A DNA stretch of 64,000 bases from M269 sp964640795 (GTDB lineage: Bacteria; Pseudomonadota; Gammaproteobacteria; Enterobacterales; Alteromonadaceae): positions 62,001-126,000 of the forward strand of contig CAZXIN010000008.1 of NCBI GenBank assembly GCA_964640795.1, written 5' to 3'. The position numbers were made by a program, and so were the translations under genes. Positions 1-9,664 of the stretch are shown in pieces. The notes beneath the pieces are model-generated. The model saw nothing but the letters and a program-made list of their open reading frames with translations. It searched no databases and had not been told where the DNA came from. Numbering within the stretch: position 1 is the first letter of the stretch; the number at the start of each line of letters is the position of its first letter.

Positions 1-91
1 AGTTTACCTAGAATAAATGATATGTGCAAAAAGCAATTTGCCTGTTATATAGTGTGGGGAGCGCACTAAATGCATAAGTAAAGGAGTCTGT

Positions 92-2431
92 GTGTCCATT
101 TTTTTGTCTTGGCATAGCTTTAGAGAATCAAAGCCTGTTTATGAACAAATCGAAGAGTTTTGTGAAGAAGGTAGTATAGGTCGAGCACCTGACAACCACT
201 TCGTTTTGCATGACCCTGAAAAGTACGTCTCTCGGTATCATGCCACCATTTATGAAGCAAATGGTAACTGGTTTGTTAAAGATACATCGTCTACAGCGAC
301 AAGTGTTAATAAATCGGTTGTACTGAAAAAAGGCCAACAGTTTTTATTATCAGAAGGTGACGAGGTGACTATTGGAGAGAGTGTGTTACGTGTAGAACGC
401 ATAGCCCTTCCCAATCAAACTCCTACTCATGAACATCAAGCAGAAAGCATATCTCAAAGCACTGCACCACCGATGCAGGATTCTAGGCATCAAGTAGGCT
501 CTACACCTGAATCATCTTTTCAAGCACCAGATTATGGAATCCAACAAGGAGGAGCGACACCACAATCACAAGTGCATGGGCAAGCCTCTGCGGTGGAGCA
601 ACCACCGGTGACTGATTATGGTCATCAACAAAGCGCTATGCCAGCGCCACCGCCCATGCATGAGCAAACTCCGGCGGCAGAGCAACCACAGACTCCTGAT
701 TACGGGTACCAACAAGGCGCTGTGCCAGCACCACCGCCTATGCATGAACAAGCGCCAGTGGAAGAGCAACCACAGGCTCCTGATTACGGTCAGCAACAAA
801 GTGCTGTGCCAGCACCACCGCCTATGCATGAGCAAGCGCCAGTGGTAGGGCAATCACAGGCTCCTGATTACGGGCACCAACAAGGTGCTATGCCAGCACC
901 ACCGCCTATGCATGAGCAAGCGCCAGTGGTAGGGCAACCACAGGCCCCTGATTACGGTCAGCAACAAAGTGCTGTGCCAGCACCACCGCCTATGCATGAG
1001 CNNNNNNNNNNNNNNNNNNNNNNNNNNNNNNNNNNNNNNNNNNNNNNNNNNNNNNNNNNNNNNNNNNNNNNNNNNNNNNNNNNNNNNNNNNNNNNNNNNN
1101 NTGAGCAAGCGCCAGTGGTAGGGCAACCACAGGCCCCTGATTACGGTCAGCAACAAGGTGCTATGCCAGCACCACCGCCTATGCATGAGCAAAATCCGGC
1201 GGTAGGGCAGCCACAGGCCCCTGATTACGGTCAGCAACAAGGTGCTATGCCAGCGCCTATGCATGAGCAAGCGCCAGTGGTAGGGCAACCACAGGCCCCT
1301 GATTACGGTCAGCAACAAAGTGCTGTGCCAGCACCACCGCCTATGCATGAGCAGACTCCGGCGGCAGAGCAACCACAGGCTCCTGATTACGGGCACCAAC
1401 AAAGAGCTATGCCAGTGCCACCGCCTATGCATGAGCAGACTCCGGCGGCAGAGCAACCACAGACTGCTGATTATGGCTATCAACCGGACGCGGCGTCACA
1501 GCAGTCAATGTACGACGCTATGCCTGCGACAGGGTTGCCGCCTCAAACACCTCACTATGAGCCGCCACCAATTGCTAAGTCAGAGCCTCCTTCTGCTCAA
1601 GTCGATACGACGGCTTCTAATGAAATACAAGACCATGAAGAATCCCTCATTTTTGATATTGATGACTTCTTTAATGACGAACCCAGTGATTCAGTTGAAG
1701 AGCAAGAACCTTATTACCCCTCTGATATGCAAGAAAGTACGCCATATCGTCAAAGCGCAGATGTTGTGACTCAACCGGCTGCACATGTGCCGCCTCATAA
1801 TCCAACGTATCAAGCTAGCTACTCTCAATCAGAGTATGCTCCTGCAGAGCTTTCGCAAGATACGATTGCACTTAGATCTTTCCTAAAAGAGCTTGGTATG
1901 GAGCCTTCACAACTGATTGGCCAGAATAAAGTCGAAGTTATGAAAGTAGCTGGCGTAGTTCTGCGTACATTAACAGAAGGGATGATGGGGGTTCTTAACG
2001 CTCGTACCAGACTTAAAGAAAAGTTGGAGTTAGATCGTACACAAATAAGGCAAGAGAAAAACAATCCATTTAAATTCTCGTCGACTCCTGAAGAAGCGCT
2101 AGTAAAAATGCTGACGAAGGAGAGTGGCTATATGGATCCTGTCAGTTCTGCAACAGAAGCCGTTGATGATGCACAAGCACATGAGCTGGCCATGATTAGT
2201 GGATTAAATGTAGCTATCCAACAAACAATTGAATCTTTCGATCCTCAGTCACTAGAGAAAGATTTTGAGATTGGCTTTGCTCTTAGCAAAAAAGCGAAGT
2301 ACTGGGATATCTACTGTGAAGTTTATGAGTCTATAGCCGAAAGTGCACAGACGGATTCCAGCAATATTTTCGTCAAGCATTTTAGAGAGCATTATGAACT
2401 TCAGATATCGAAGTTATATCAATCAGACTGA
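92..2431 (+). CDS. tagH: T6SS FHA-domain scaffold protein TagH
   Basis: Forkhead-associated protein that binds phosphothreonine and takes part in post-translational control of T6SS assembly. The FHA domain spans about residues 20-100 (GRAPDNHFVLHD, then SRYHATI). A Pro/Gln-rich repeat tract covers about residues 165-470, and the C-terminal 190 residues match the T6SS-specific FHA C-terminal domain (TIGR03354 type). The start is GTG with AAGGAG six bases upstream. It stands opposite the tssJ-pppA operon; PppA, the opposing phosphatase, is encoded nearby, but no Thr kinase is in view. The protein is interrupted by 100 Ns at 1002-1101. The frame reads through, but the true length is unknown. Family call confident; the repeat linker is unusual. 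Confidence 0.9.
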   Translation: MSIFLSWHSFRESKPVYEQIEEFCEEGSIGRAPDNHFVLHDPEKYVSRYHATIYEANGNWFVKDTSSTATSVNKSVVLKKGQQFLLSEGDEVTIGESVLRVERIALPNQTPTHEHQAESISQSTAPPMQDSRHQVGSTPESSFQAPDYGIQQGGATPQSQVHGQASAVEQPPVTDYGHQQSAMPAPPPMHEQTPAAEQPQTPDYGYQQGAVPAPPPMHEQAPVEEQPQAPDYGQQQSAVPAPPPMHEQAPVVGQSQAPDYGHQQGAMPAPPPMHEQAPVVGQPQAPDYGQQQSAVPAPPPMHEXXXXXXXXXXXXXXXXXXXXXXXXXXXXXXXXXXEQAPVVGQPQAPDYGQQQGAMPAPPPMHEQNPAVGQPQAPDYGQQQGAMPAPMHEQAPVVGQPQAPDYGQQQSAVPAPPPMHEQTPAAEQPQAPDYGHQQRAMPVPPPMHEQTPAAEQPQTADYGYQPDAASQQSMYDAMPATGLPPQTPHYEPPPIAKSEPPSAQVDTTASNEIQDHEESLIFDIDDFFNDEPSDSVEEQEPYYPSDMQESTPYRQSADVVTQPAAHVPPHNPTYQASYSQSEYAPAELSQDTIALRSFLKELGMEPSQLIGQNKVEVMKVAGVVLRTLTEGMMGVLNARTRLKEKLELDRTQIRQEKNNPFKFSSTPEEALVKMLTKESGYMDPVSSATEAVDDAQAHELAMISGLNVAIQQTIESFDPQSLEKDFEIGFALSKKAKYWDIYCEVYESIAESAQTDSSNIFVKHFREHYELQISKLYQSD
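595..1495 (+). repeat. Tandem 84-bp repeats encoding a Pro/Gln linker in tagH
   Basis: About ten visible units of 28 codons (84 bp) with consensus EQAPVVGQPQAPDYG followed by a QQQ-AMPAPPPMH block. Units differ mainly in the VVG/AAE/VEE segment and in QQQ versus HQQ or YQQ. One unit is shortened (PAPMH instead of PAPPPMH). The nucleotide identity between units explains the assembly gap inside the tract. Confidence 0.95.
1002..1101. other. Assembly gap (100 N) inside the tagH repeat
   Basis: Exactly 100 N bases, a conventional placeholder. The sequence on both sides is the same repeat (ATGCATGAGC), so an unknown number of 84-bp units is probably missing. Confidence 0.98.
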
Positions 2432-2598
2432 GCGATCGTTTCATTAACCTCAGCTTTGGATAAGAAATATAGACAGGTTTCTGTCTTTACTTTATGTTCC
2501 AGAGGCTTATAAAAACCTAGCTTATTGCATACATGGCTTGGCTATAGGCGATTATATTACAGAGCTGCGGCTTATTAGATAGATTGTTATAGCAAGCC

Positions 2599-2943
2599 TT
2601 AGGAAGAGAAAGTGCTCACTATCCAATCTATGAGAAATTCCTGATTGACGTAGGCTGCACTAGACAGTATTGCAATCATTAGAACAATAACCCACTTCTT
2701 GATAGAAGATGGTTGTTTATCTGCTTTCATGCTCTCTTCTACAGCTTTGTGAGGTTCATGCTCAGCTAGTGGTTTTTGAATAGGCATTTTCTTTGCTGGT
2801 ATAGGTATGCTCGTAATGGACATTTGAACTTTTTGTTCTCCAGCTAATATGGCATCAATAAGCTCTCTTCGTTTTAATCGATATGAAGAAAGAGAGAACT
2901 CGTTTTGAGCGTAACGCTTAGACAGTTTGTGTAACGCATTCAT
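2599..2943 (-). CDS. Small single-pass membrane protein, last gene of the T6SS operon
   Basis: A 114-residue protein I do not recognise. The N-terminal 35 residues are basic (LSKRYAQNEFSLSSYRLKRR), a polar linker follows, and there is one hydrophobic segment near the C terminus (WVIVLMIAILSSAAYV) with a short tail. It lies 99 bp downstream of pppA on the same strand and is probably co-transcribed. Position suggests a T6SS accessory protein; function unknown. Confidence 0.65.
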   Translation of the reverse strand: MNALHKLSKRYAQNEFSLSSYRLKRRELIDAILAGEQKVQMSITSIPIPAKKMPIQKPLAEHEPHKAVEESMKADKQPSSIKKWVIVLMIAILSSAAYVNQEFLIDWIVSTFSS

Positions 2944-3042
2944 TTTATTTGCCTCATTCCTTCATTTAGCTCAAATTGACCAATTAACGTTTGTACAATA
3001 AGTTTATAAGGCGGTCATTTCATATCTTTACAGAATGACAAC

Positions 3043-3816
3043 CTATTGCCTTGTCACATCGCATAGGGAGATAGGTTCAATCAATATAAAGGTGACATTA
3101 TCTCTTGCGCCCTTTTGAAGAACAGTATTCAAAATCGTATCCGCTGCTTGTTCAATGTTCTTTCCTTCGTTGAGCATTATATTCAAAGCATCATCATTAA
3201 CTTCTTTTTCAATGCCATCGCTGCAAATAAGAAAGATATCGCCCTGCTCAATTGGTGCAATATAATAATCGATGACAAGTGCCGAATGAGAACCTACAGC
3301 ACGTGTGATGATGTTTTTATCTGGATGACTTTTGGCTTGTTCTTGTGTGATTTTTTCTTTATCGACTAACTCTTGAACTAACGTATGGTCGGTTGTTAAC
3401 TGAAATAGTTTCCCATTTCGTAACAGGTAACCTCTACTATCACCAGCCCAGTAAAAGAGCATATGATTTTGGTGCAATACGGCCCCGACAACAGTTGAGC
3501 CAATGACAGTGTTTCGTGATTGCGCTAGTTGGTATAGGTTTTCGTTCACGCCTAACAAGGTATCTTCAATGCTGTCTACGAAATCGCTAAGTGACTCTGT
3601 TTGCTTAAGGGGACTCAAATTATTTACTATCATTTGACTAGCTAAGTCCCCAGCTTGATGGCCTCCCATTCCATCTGCCACTGCCCAATGCGCCTCTTCA
3701 TTATTGGACATGCAACTGTCTTCGTTTACCTTTCTAACCTTGCCTGTGTCTGTGATTTCTGCGGAGTGCCATCCATAACACAAATCAATCTTTGGATTAG
3801 TTTTAAGCCCTCTCAT
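3043..3816 (-). CDS. pppA: PP2C-type protein serine/threonine phosphatase of the T6SS (PppA/Stp)
   Basis: PPM-family phosphatase of 257 residues. It shows the metal-binding motifs NEDS, ADGMGGHQAGD, GDSRGYLL and CSDGIE in the usual order. In T6SS loci such enzymes reverse threonine phosphorylation of FHA scaffolds such as TagH. The start overlaps the tagF stop by 4 bp, indicating translational coupling. No companion PpkA kinase is visible in this window. Confidence 0.9.
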   Translation of the reverse strand: MRGLKTNPKIDLCYGWHSAEITDTGKVRKVNEDSCMSNNEEAHWAVADGMGGHQAGDLASQMIVNNLSPLKQTESLSDFVDSIEDTLLGVNENLYQLAQSRNTVIGSTVVGAVLHQNHMLFYWAGDSRGYLLRNGKLFQLTTDHTLVQELVDKEKITQEQAKSHPDKNIITRAVGSHSALVIDYYIAPIEQGDIFLICSDGIEKEVNDDALNIMLNEGKNIEQAADTILNTVLQKGARDNVTFILIEPISLCDVTRQ

Positions 3817-4646
3817 TGAGCTATACCCACAAGGAACTGGCTGAAGAGGTGTGATGCTGGTAAGCCTTTCTGAATAGCGAGCTGAGGCGGAACATTTTCA
3901 TTCCCTGCACTCATCCAAAAGCTGTGTGTTTCTATTTGATCGACTAACTTTATCTTCTCCACATCGGCGCAGTGGAATGCAAGATTTTTATTCGCTACGA
4001 TTTCTACAGGTGTTCCCATGGGCTTCAGTTCCTGTGTTTGCTCTGTCGCATTGATGTCGTCTACGGCCTTTTGAACTCGATCGAGTTTATCTTCTAGGAT
4101 TTGTATTTTCTTGAGTAGGAATTTCTCCAACTCCGTTGTGGCTTCTGGCGTAGGTGGTTCACTATCTAAGTGAGGGTTTAGCAACATGTGAATACTGGGG
4201 GTAGGGTGCTGCCCATTGTCACCTTGCAATGATAACGCACTGATATTATCTAAAGTGGTGTTGTCTTTAATTTCTTTCTCTTCCAAAGAATCCAGAAGCA
4301 AGTTCTCAGCTGCTAGAAACCACGATTGGTAATTACCTAGCTCTGAAATTGATGAAACTTGTGAGGTTAAGGGCTGTACAACTGTCATCGGGAAATGTCG
4401 GCCAACACGGTCAACACTTGGCATCCATATACCAATCCATGGATGAGCATCTAAAATATTGGGTTGTAAGTAAAAGTACCATATAGGGCCAACGGAATAA
4501 TGATTAAGCCAGCTATCCCCCAGCTCACTAATCGTTTGCTGTAGCCCTTCTGCAAAAAAGTGGTGCAGAGTATCTAAGATTTCTCGCGATAGGTCTTTTG
4601 CAACAAAGTCACCTTTCGCGGGAATTTTTCCATAAAAACCAGACAT
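3813..4646 (-). CDS. tagF: T6SS-associated protein TagF
   Basis: The N-terminal 130 residues match the TagF domain (SGFYGKIPAKGDFV, then WIGIWMPSVDRVGRHFPM). TagF is a post-translational repressor of T6SS in other bacteria. The C-terminal half has a predicted coiled coil (about residues 165-195) and a weakly conserved domain. It lies 2 bp after tssM and overlaps pppA by 4 bp. TagF and PppA are often neighbours or fused, which supports the call. Confidence 0.9.
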   Translation of the reverse strand: MSGFYGKIPAKGDFVAKDLSREILDTLHHFFAEGLQQTISELGDSWLNHYSVGPIWYFYLQPNILDAHPWIGIWMPSVDRVGRHFPMTVVQPLTSQVSSISELGNYQSWFLAAENLLLDSLEEKEIKDNTTLDNISALSLQGDNGQHPTPSIHMLLNPHLDSEPPTPEATTELEKFLLKKIQILEDKLDRVQKAVDDINATEQTQELKPMGTPVEIVANKNLAFHCADVEKIKLVDQIETHSFWMSAGNENVPPQLAIQKGLPASHLFSQFLVGIAQ

Positions 4647-4648
4647 AA

Positions 4649-7600
4649 TTAAAGGGCCTCGGGAAGGGTTAGGTTTTGTAGAGCTTTAGCCCCGATAGGG
4701 TTGAATTCACTGTTTGCTCTAAGCTCATACTTGATCGCCATTCCATCAAGGCCAAAAGTGGCATGGTAGGTAGAGCTGCGTGCCGTACTCCCAATATCTT
4801 GCCCATCAAGCATCTTAAATAAAGACCACGGACCCAGCTCGGATTGTGAGCGTACTCTCCCATCTAATTGCGTAAACTCAATCTTAGTTGATTCATTTGC
4901 TGTTGTTAGAGGCCACGTAACGGTGCTATATCGTCTCGGACCATGCGCATAACTAATTTTCTGTGCGCCTATATTCATCGAGAAGTTAGCCACATTTGCA
5001 TCTAATGATAGAGGTAAAAGAGAGAAACTTAGATTGGGCAAGGTCGAATTTGATGTAAAGAAAAACTGTGTGATTTGATTACTACGCTGTAATTTAGTCA
5101 GCGTGTTGCCATTCAATGACAGAGACATGCCGCCAAAAGACTTTAATGTCCAGTTAGGCGATTTAATATCGACAAAGGGTGATATATATTTGTTTAAGAA
5201 GCCATCGAATGTGCCGCTAGGTGAGAAGAAGCTGGCAAAGTCTGCGATTTCTACTTCATCACTGGCGTTGGTATCAAATGGATACCTGCCTCTAAGAGCT
5301 TGCTCATAAACATTGTAAACTTGTTGCTGCCATACGGTCTCTATTTCTTCTTTAGCTTGTTGCATGACAAGCTTCCAACCAACAGCGGAGACCTGTGATA
5401 GCCAATTGTTGACTTCTGAAGGGTTCAAAGAGCTATTCGATGTTAATTTACTAAATTGAGATCGATTGGAGCTGTTAATTCGCCCCGATGCAATATCAAA
5501 AGCAGGCGTATCAGAAAAATTATCGTTCAGTGATTGATTAATAAACTCATGATACTGGGCCACATTGACGCTTATTTGTAAGATTTTTGGATCGCCTCGT
5601 TCGGTCGACGTTAAGCGATGAAATGCATTAAATTTCTTTGCTACCTCTTCACCAGGTATTGAGACCAAGCCAGATTTTTCAGTCGCTCTACCTACGCGAT
5701 TGGCTTGGCTAATGACTCTCTGTGCTTGACTGCTGACAACGCTAGCTACTTCTCCTGCGCCTTTCACTGCATTTGCTGATTCTTGTACTGAGATCAAATT
5801 AGTTTGGGCTGATATGGTGCGAATAAGTGAGTCAAGTGGTCCGCCATCATTAGATAATGTTCTAAGAATAGAGAACCCTTGCTGACGATCTGTGACTTGG
5901 GCCACCTTAATATTTCGAATTAAACTGTTCCAAGTGTTTGTGTATTCTCGGTAATAAATGGCATAGATTTTTTGCTGTAAATCTATTTTAGAAGGTATGT
6001 CGACTTGTTTATTCTGTTCACCAAGGATCCATGTATTTTCTAAATACTCGTCAGACATGTCTGATGCTCTTTGAAGGAAATCACCCAAGAATCCTTTCTT
6101 AGTGTACATACCAGGAACAAAGGTATTGTCGAGCGTCTTATTATTGCGTAACACAAAGACATCTAATCCTGCAGGGCCTGCTATCTCACTGAAAGGTAAG
6201 TCGTTTTTGTTACTTCTTAGCATAGTATCTTTAATGCTGGCATAAACTTGATCTTCCAAAGGAAGCTTTATGAGTGCATCACGCGCTGCTGCTACGACTT
6301 TTTCATTGGGTTCAATGTATTCAAAAGATTGTGTAAATAAATAATCCAAGTGATTCGCTAATGACTCAATGACTTCGGGTTTGTCTGGGTAAGAATTCTG
6401 CCAGTCTGCCAGTGATAAAGCCGCCAACCAATTGGCTTCAAACTCAGCATTCGCGTTATTGTGTTGTCCGGCATACATGAGATAAGCTTTTAAAAAACTG
6501 TACAAATCAGCCTTATTGCCATCATCCAATATATCGAGCATGATCTCTTCGAGTCGATGAGCAATTAAAGGTAGTAAGCGAGATTCAAGGAAATCTAAAT
6601 AGACGGCCTGGTTTTGGCTGTCAAAACTATTCCTTTGATTCAATCCAAAATTATCGGTAAAGGTTTTAGGGGTGAAAATATCAAGTGCAGCCCTTGCTTC
6701 GTCTAGTTCAACCAGAATACTTTCAAAGGTTGATCTTTTACCTGCTCTTTCCAAGATTAAACTCTCTTGGTATGCAACAGATTCCTCAACAACTTTAATT
6801 CTATTGAGATTTTCGTTGTAACTAACAAACCAAATGCCAATCAATGACGCGATAACGAGGACGGCACTGCTTAAACTGAGGAATTGGATTCGCTTCATCC
6901 ATCGTTGTTGTTTTTGATTAACGCCTGCAATATCTGACTCAGGGAAAATAACGTTGCTCAAAAGTTCACTGATAAAGAAGCTCTTTCCTCGACCACTGTA
7001 ATTAACATTTTCATCAGACGTGAGGCCCATGTCCGTTGCTACTGAGCCTAGGAGGCTGTCGAAAGGACTACCTTGCTGAGTACCTGAAGTGAAATAAACG
7101 CCACGTAGGAGAGCTGTTTCTTGAAAGCGGTTCTCACCAAAAATATTGACTAGGAAGTGATGTATTGCACCTCTCATAGACTCCATTTGAGCAGGAAAAC
7201 TCAATATGTCTGCTTTTTTTGCAGGGTCATTTTGCTGTTTGAGGTAAAGCAGGAGTTGAGAGTTGAGTCGATCGAGCAACTCGTCAAAATGTAAATCGTA
7301 CTGATTGATGTCAATAGCGCAATCGCCATCCTTAGTGATATCAAATGTTTCCCCCCAGACTTGATTGCGTTGTTTAGCGGTTAGTCCGTTAAAGTACGCA
7401 GTAAAACCATTGACCAGATCGCACTTGGTAAACATGAAATAAACAGGGAACTTGACGCCAAGTTGTTGAGATAACTCCTCAATACGTTTGCGTATTGTTT
7501 TCGCGTAGTAGGTGAGTTCATCTTCCGTCAGTGTCAACATATCAGATAAGCTCATCGTGACTAGTGCGCCGTTAATGGGGCGTTGCTTCCTATGCTTTTT

Positions 7601-8209
7601 GAGCATATTCATGAAACTTTGCCAAGCCGTTTTGTCGACATCCGAGTCGCTGTCTTGCGTTGTGAATCTACCCGCAGTATCAATTAAAACCGCTTCGTTA
7701 GTGAACCACCAGTCGCAATGCCTTGTGCCACCAATACCTCGTACTGCGTCTGCTCCCAGTTTATCTTTGAGAGGAAATTCTAGGCCGGAGTTCATCAATG
7801 CAGTGGTTTTACCGGAACCTGGAGGGCCAATAATGATGTACCAAGGCAATGTGTTAAGTAGTAAATTGTTTTTGCTGTTGCTGCTCGATTTTAGCGTGAG
7901 AATTGCATCGTTAAATCGTTCTTGAATGGCATGTACTTCGTCCTGCTTGGCATTTTCAAGCGTTAGGTTTTCAGCAAATTTGGCGTCGTTCTTTTTAGCT
8001 AGATAGTATTGACCATATTGATACAAAGCCCACATTAACAACACGATAGTGATAGTGAATAGTCGACTCGAAATGGTGTCTAGAATATAGGTGTCAGAAA
8101 TCGCAATAGCTGGCCCTACAAACCATATAATTGCTGCGATGAAAATCAAACCAATAGCGTGAATAAACCACTTATTTGTTATTATTCTTAGGAATTTTTC
8201 AAATGCCAT
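4649..8209 (-). CDS. tssM: T6SS inner-membrane core protein TssM (IcmF)
   Basis: 1186 residues, normal TssM size. Two N-terminal membrane segments (about residues 12-34 and 48-66), a cytoplasmic NTPase domain with an intact Walker A (GPPGSGKTT, near residue 130), a third membrane segment near residues 440-462 (SSAVLVIASLIGIWFVS), then a long periplasmic region ending in a beta-rich domain. It forms the trans-envelope complex with TssL and TssJ, the flanking genes. Confidence 0.96.
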   Translation of the reverse strand: MAFEKFLRIITNKWFIHAIGLIFIAAIIWFVGPAIAISDTYILDTISSRLFTITIVLLMWALYQYGQYYLAKKNDAKFAENLTLENAKQDEVHAIQERFNDAILTLKSSSNSKNNLLLNTLPWYIIIGPPGSGKTTALMNSGLEFPLKDKLGADAVRGIGGTRHCDWWFTNEAVLIDTAGRFTTQDSDSDVDKTAWQSFMNMLKKHRKQRPINGALVTMSLSDMLTLTEDELTYYAKTIRKRIEELSQQLGVKFPVYFMFTKCDLVNGFTAYFNGLTAKQRNQVWGETFDITKDGDCAIDINQYDLHFDELLDRLNSQLLLYLKQQNDPAKKADILSFPAQMESMRGAIHHFLVNIFGENRFQETALLRGVYFTSGTQQGSPFDSLLGSVATDMGLTSDENVNYSGRGKSFFISELLSNVIFPESDIAGVNQKQQRWMKRIQFLSLSSAVLVIASLIGIWFVSYNENLNRIKVVEESVAYQESLILERAGKRSTFESILVELDEARAALDIFTPKTFTDNFGLNQRNSFDSQNQAVYLDFLESRLLPLIAHRLEEIMLDILDDGNKADLYSFLKAYLMYAGQHNNANAEFEANWLAALSLADWQNSYPDKPEVIESLANHLDYLFTQSFEYIEPNEKVVAAARDALIKLPLEDQVYASIKDTMLRSNKNDLPFSEIAGPAGLDVFVLRNNKTLDNTFVPGMYTKKGFLGDFLQRASDMSDEYLENTWILGEQNKQVDIPSKIDLQQKIYAIYYREYTNTWNSLIRNIKVAQVTDRQQGFSILRTLSNDGGPLDSLIRTISAQTNLISVQESANAVKGAGEVASVVSSQAQRVISQANRVGRATEKSGLVSIPGEEVAKKFNAFHRLTSTERGDPKILQISVNVAQYHEFINQSLNDNFSDTPAFDIASGRINSSNRSQFSKLTSNSSLNPSEVNNWLSQVSAVGWKLVMQQAKEEIETVWQQQVYNVYEQALRGRYPFDTNASDEVEIADFASFFSPSGTFDGFLNKYISPFVDIKSPNWTLKSFGGMSLSLNGNTLTKLQRSNQITQFFFTSNSTLPNLSFSLLPLSLDANVANFSMNIGAQKISYAHGPRRYSTVTWPLTTANESTKIEFTQLDGRVRSQSELGPWSLFKMLDGQDIGSTARSSTYHATFGLDGMAIKYELRANSEFNPIGAKALQNLTLPEAL

Positions 8210-8223
8210 TTACGTTTCCGTCC

Positions 8224-9630
8224 CTAACTTTTAATTAAAATTTCTACACGCCGATTAAGCGCTCGATTAGCTGCATTTGAGTTAGGCACTAAATTAACGG
8301 TATCAGCAAGGCCCCGTGAGAAAACCTGACTGTTATTGCTAAGTTTAGTGATGAGTATCGACTTAACTGCATCTGCTCTAGCTTCTGATAGAGCCCAATT
8401 GTCAGAGTATTTTATCGTTCTAATTGGAATATCGTCTGAGTGTCCTGTCACATTGATTCGTACGCGTTGGTCGAACAAAGTGAGTCCTAGTTTGTCGACT
8501 AACCTGACATATTGCTCTGCCAATAAGTTGCTTCCTGAACGAAACAAGTTTGCGTTTGTTAAACGTACCGAAACGCCACTTTTCTGTTGCTCTATAACAA
8601 TTAATCCTTGAGCTACTTCTTCTGCAAAAGCATTCATGAGCAATGGATAGACAGAAATATTGTTGTCTTTCAAGTCGATTTGCTTTGCGTTACCAACGTT
8701 TAAAGCTTGGCTATTGTGTGCAGTGACTAAAATCTCTCCCTTGCCTCGCAAGCCAACTAACTGCCGTTTTATTGGATCTGATTGATTACTTAACATCAAA
8801 CTAAAGATGAAGTAAGTGACGATAATGAGCGCTAACGTCGCAGACCAAAATACCCACTGTGGAATCAGTTTAAGCAAAGAATGATTTTGATTTGCGCTCC
8901 CTTCCCATTTTGTTGATAGGGGCATAGGTTCGAGATTTTTGTATTTCTCTAACAAAAGGTATGTATTGTTTTTGAGTGTTTGATGAGCCCTCATGCCGTC
9001 ATTAGCTTGACGGTACTTACCTTCGAAACCAAGCTCTAGAATGGCGTAGTAGAATTCTATGGCCTGTAAGTAATTTGATGGGTCTAACGACATCTTTTCG
9101 AGGTACTCGAAAAAGCGCTCACCTCCCCAAGTTTCTTTATGAAAAACAACTAACAGGCTTTCATGCGCCCATCCGCTTTTTGCACCCCAAGGGGTGTTCA
9201 GTACCATCTCGTCTAATAAGCAGCATACGCCATAGCTAACTTCTTCCATGGCTCTGTAGTTTACTTCCATACCAAAGCTTATTTCACGGCAATACCTTAT
9301 TTGCTCTACAGCATGTGCTTTTAGTTCGTCTAAGTTCAAATCACTTGAAGAAAGCTTGACCTTGGAAATTAACAAGATGATCGGGGCAAACAATGAAAGT
9401 AACGGGTTTGAATCCTCTTGAATATCAAGGTCAGGTTCTTGACGAGGGCGTTGATAATGCTTGAATAAATTATTCGGTTTTGCTTGCCGAGCTCCATGCT
9501 CTCTAGCCAAGCTGGCTAAGTTAGTTTTAGCTCTCGTAGGTGGTTGTTGAGCACTCGGTGTTGACGATTGATTTGTTTGTTGGGCACGTGGGCGCCTTCC
9601 TCCTGGACGAATAATAGGTTTATCATTCAT
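8224..9630 (-). CDS. tssL: T6SS protein TssL with C-terminal OmpA-like peptidoglycan-binding domain
   Basis: 468 residues. A Pro/Gln-rich N-terminal tail of about 80 residues precedes the cytoplasmic TssL domain (NPLLSLFAPIILLI, then MEEVSYGVCCLLDEMV). A single membrane segment lies near residues 262-285 (ATLALIIVTYFIFSLML). The C-terminal OmpA/MotB-like domain contains NVTGHSDDIPI and NWALSEARADAVKS, consistent with peptidoglycan anchoring. It is an extended TssL, between tssM and tssK. Confidence 0.95.
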   Translation of the reverse strand: MNDKPIIRPGGRRPRAQQTNQSSTPSAQQPPTRAKTNLASLAREHGARQAKPNNLFKHYQRPRQEPDLDIQEDSNPLLSLFAPIILLISKVKLSSSDLNLDELKAHAVEQIRYCREISFGMEVNYRAMEEVSYGVCCLLDEMVLNTPWGAKSGWAHESLLVVFHKETWGGERFFEYLEKMSLDPSNYLQAIEFYYAILELGFEGKYRQANDGMRAHQTLKNNTYLLLEKYKNLEPMPLSTKWEGSANQNHSLLKLIPQWVFWSATLALIIVTYFIFSLMLSNQSDPIKRQLVGLRGKGEILVTAHNSQALNVGNAKQIDLKDNNISVYPLLMNAFAEEVAQGLIVIEQQKSGVSVRLTNANLFRSGSNLLAEQYVRLVDKLGLTLFDQRVRINVTGHSDDIPIRTIKYSDNWALSEARADAVKSILITKLSNNSQVFSRGLADTVNLVPNSNAANRALNRRVEILIKS

Positions 9631-9664
9631 GTTGTACGCCTCCGTTCATTCATCACGTTATGAA

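Noticed and set aside
854..1483. Long antisense ORF in the tagH repeat (209 residues, LLMHRRWCWHS repeats)
   Set aside because: A by-product of the 84-bp repeat on the other strand; low-complexity, no start signals, runs through the gap.
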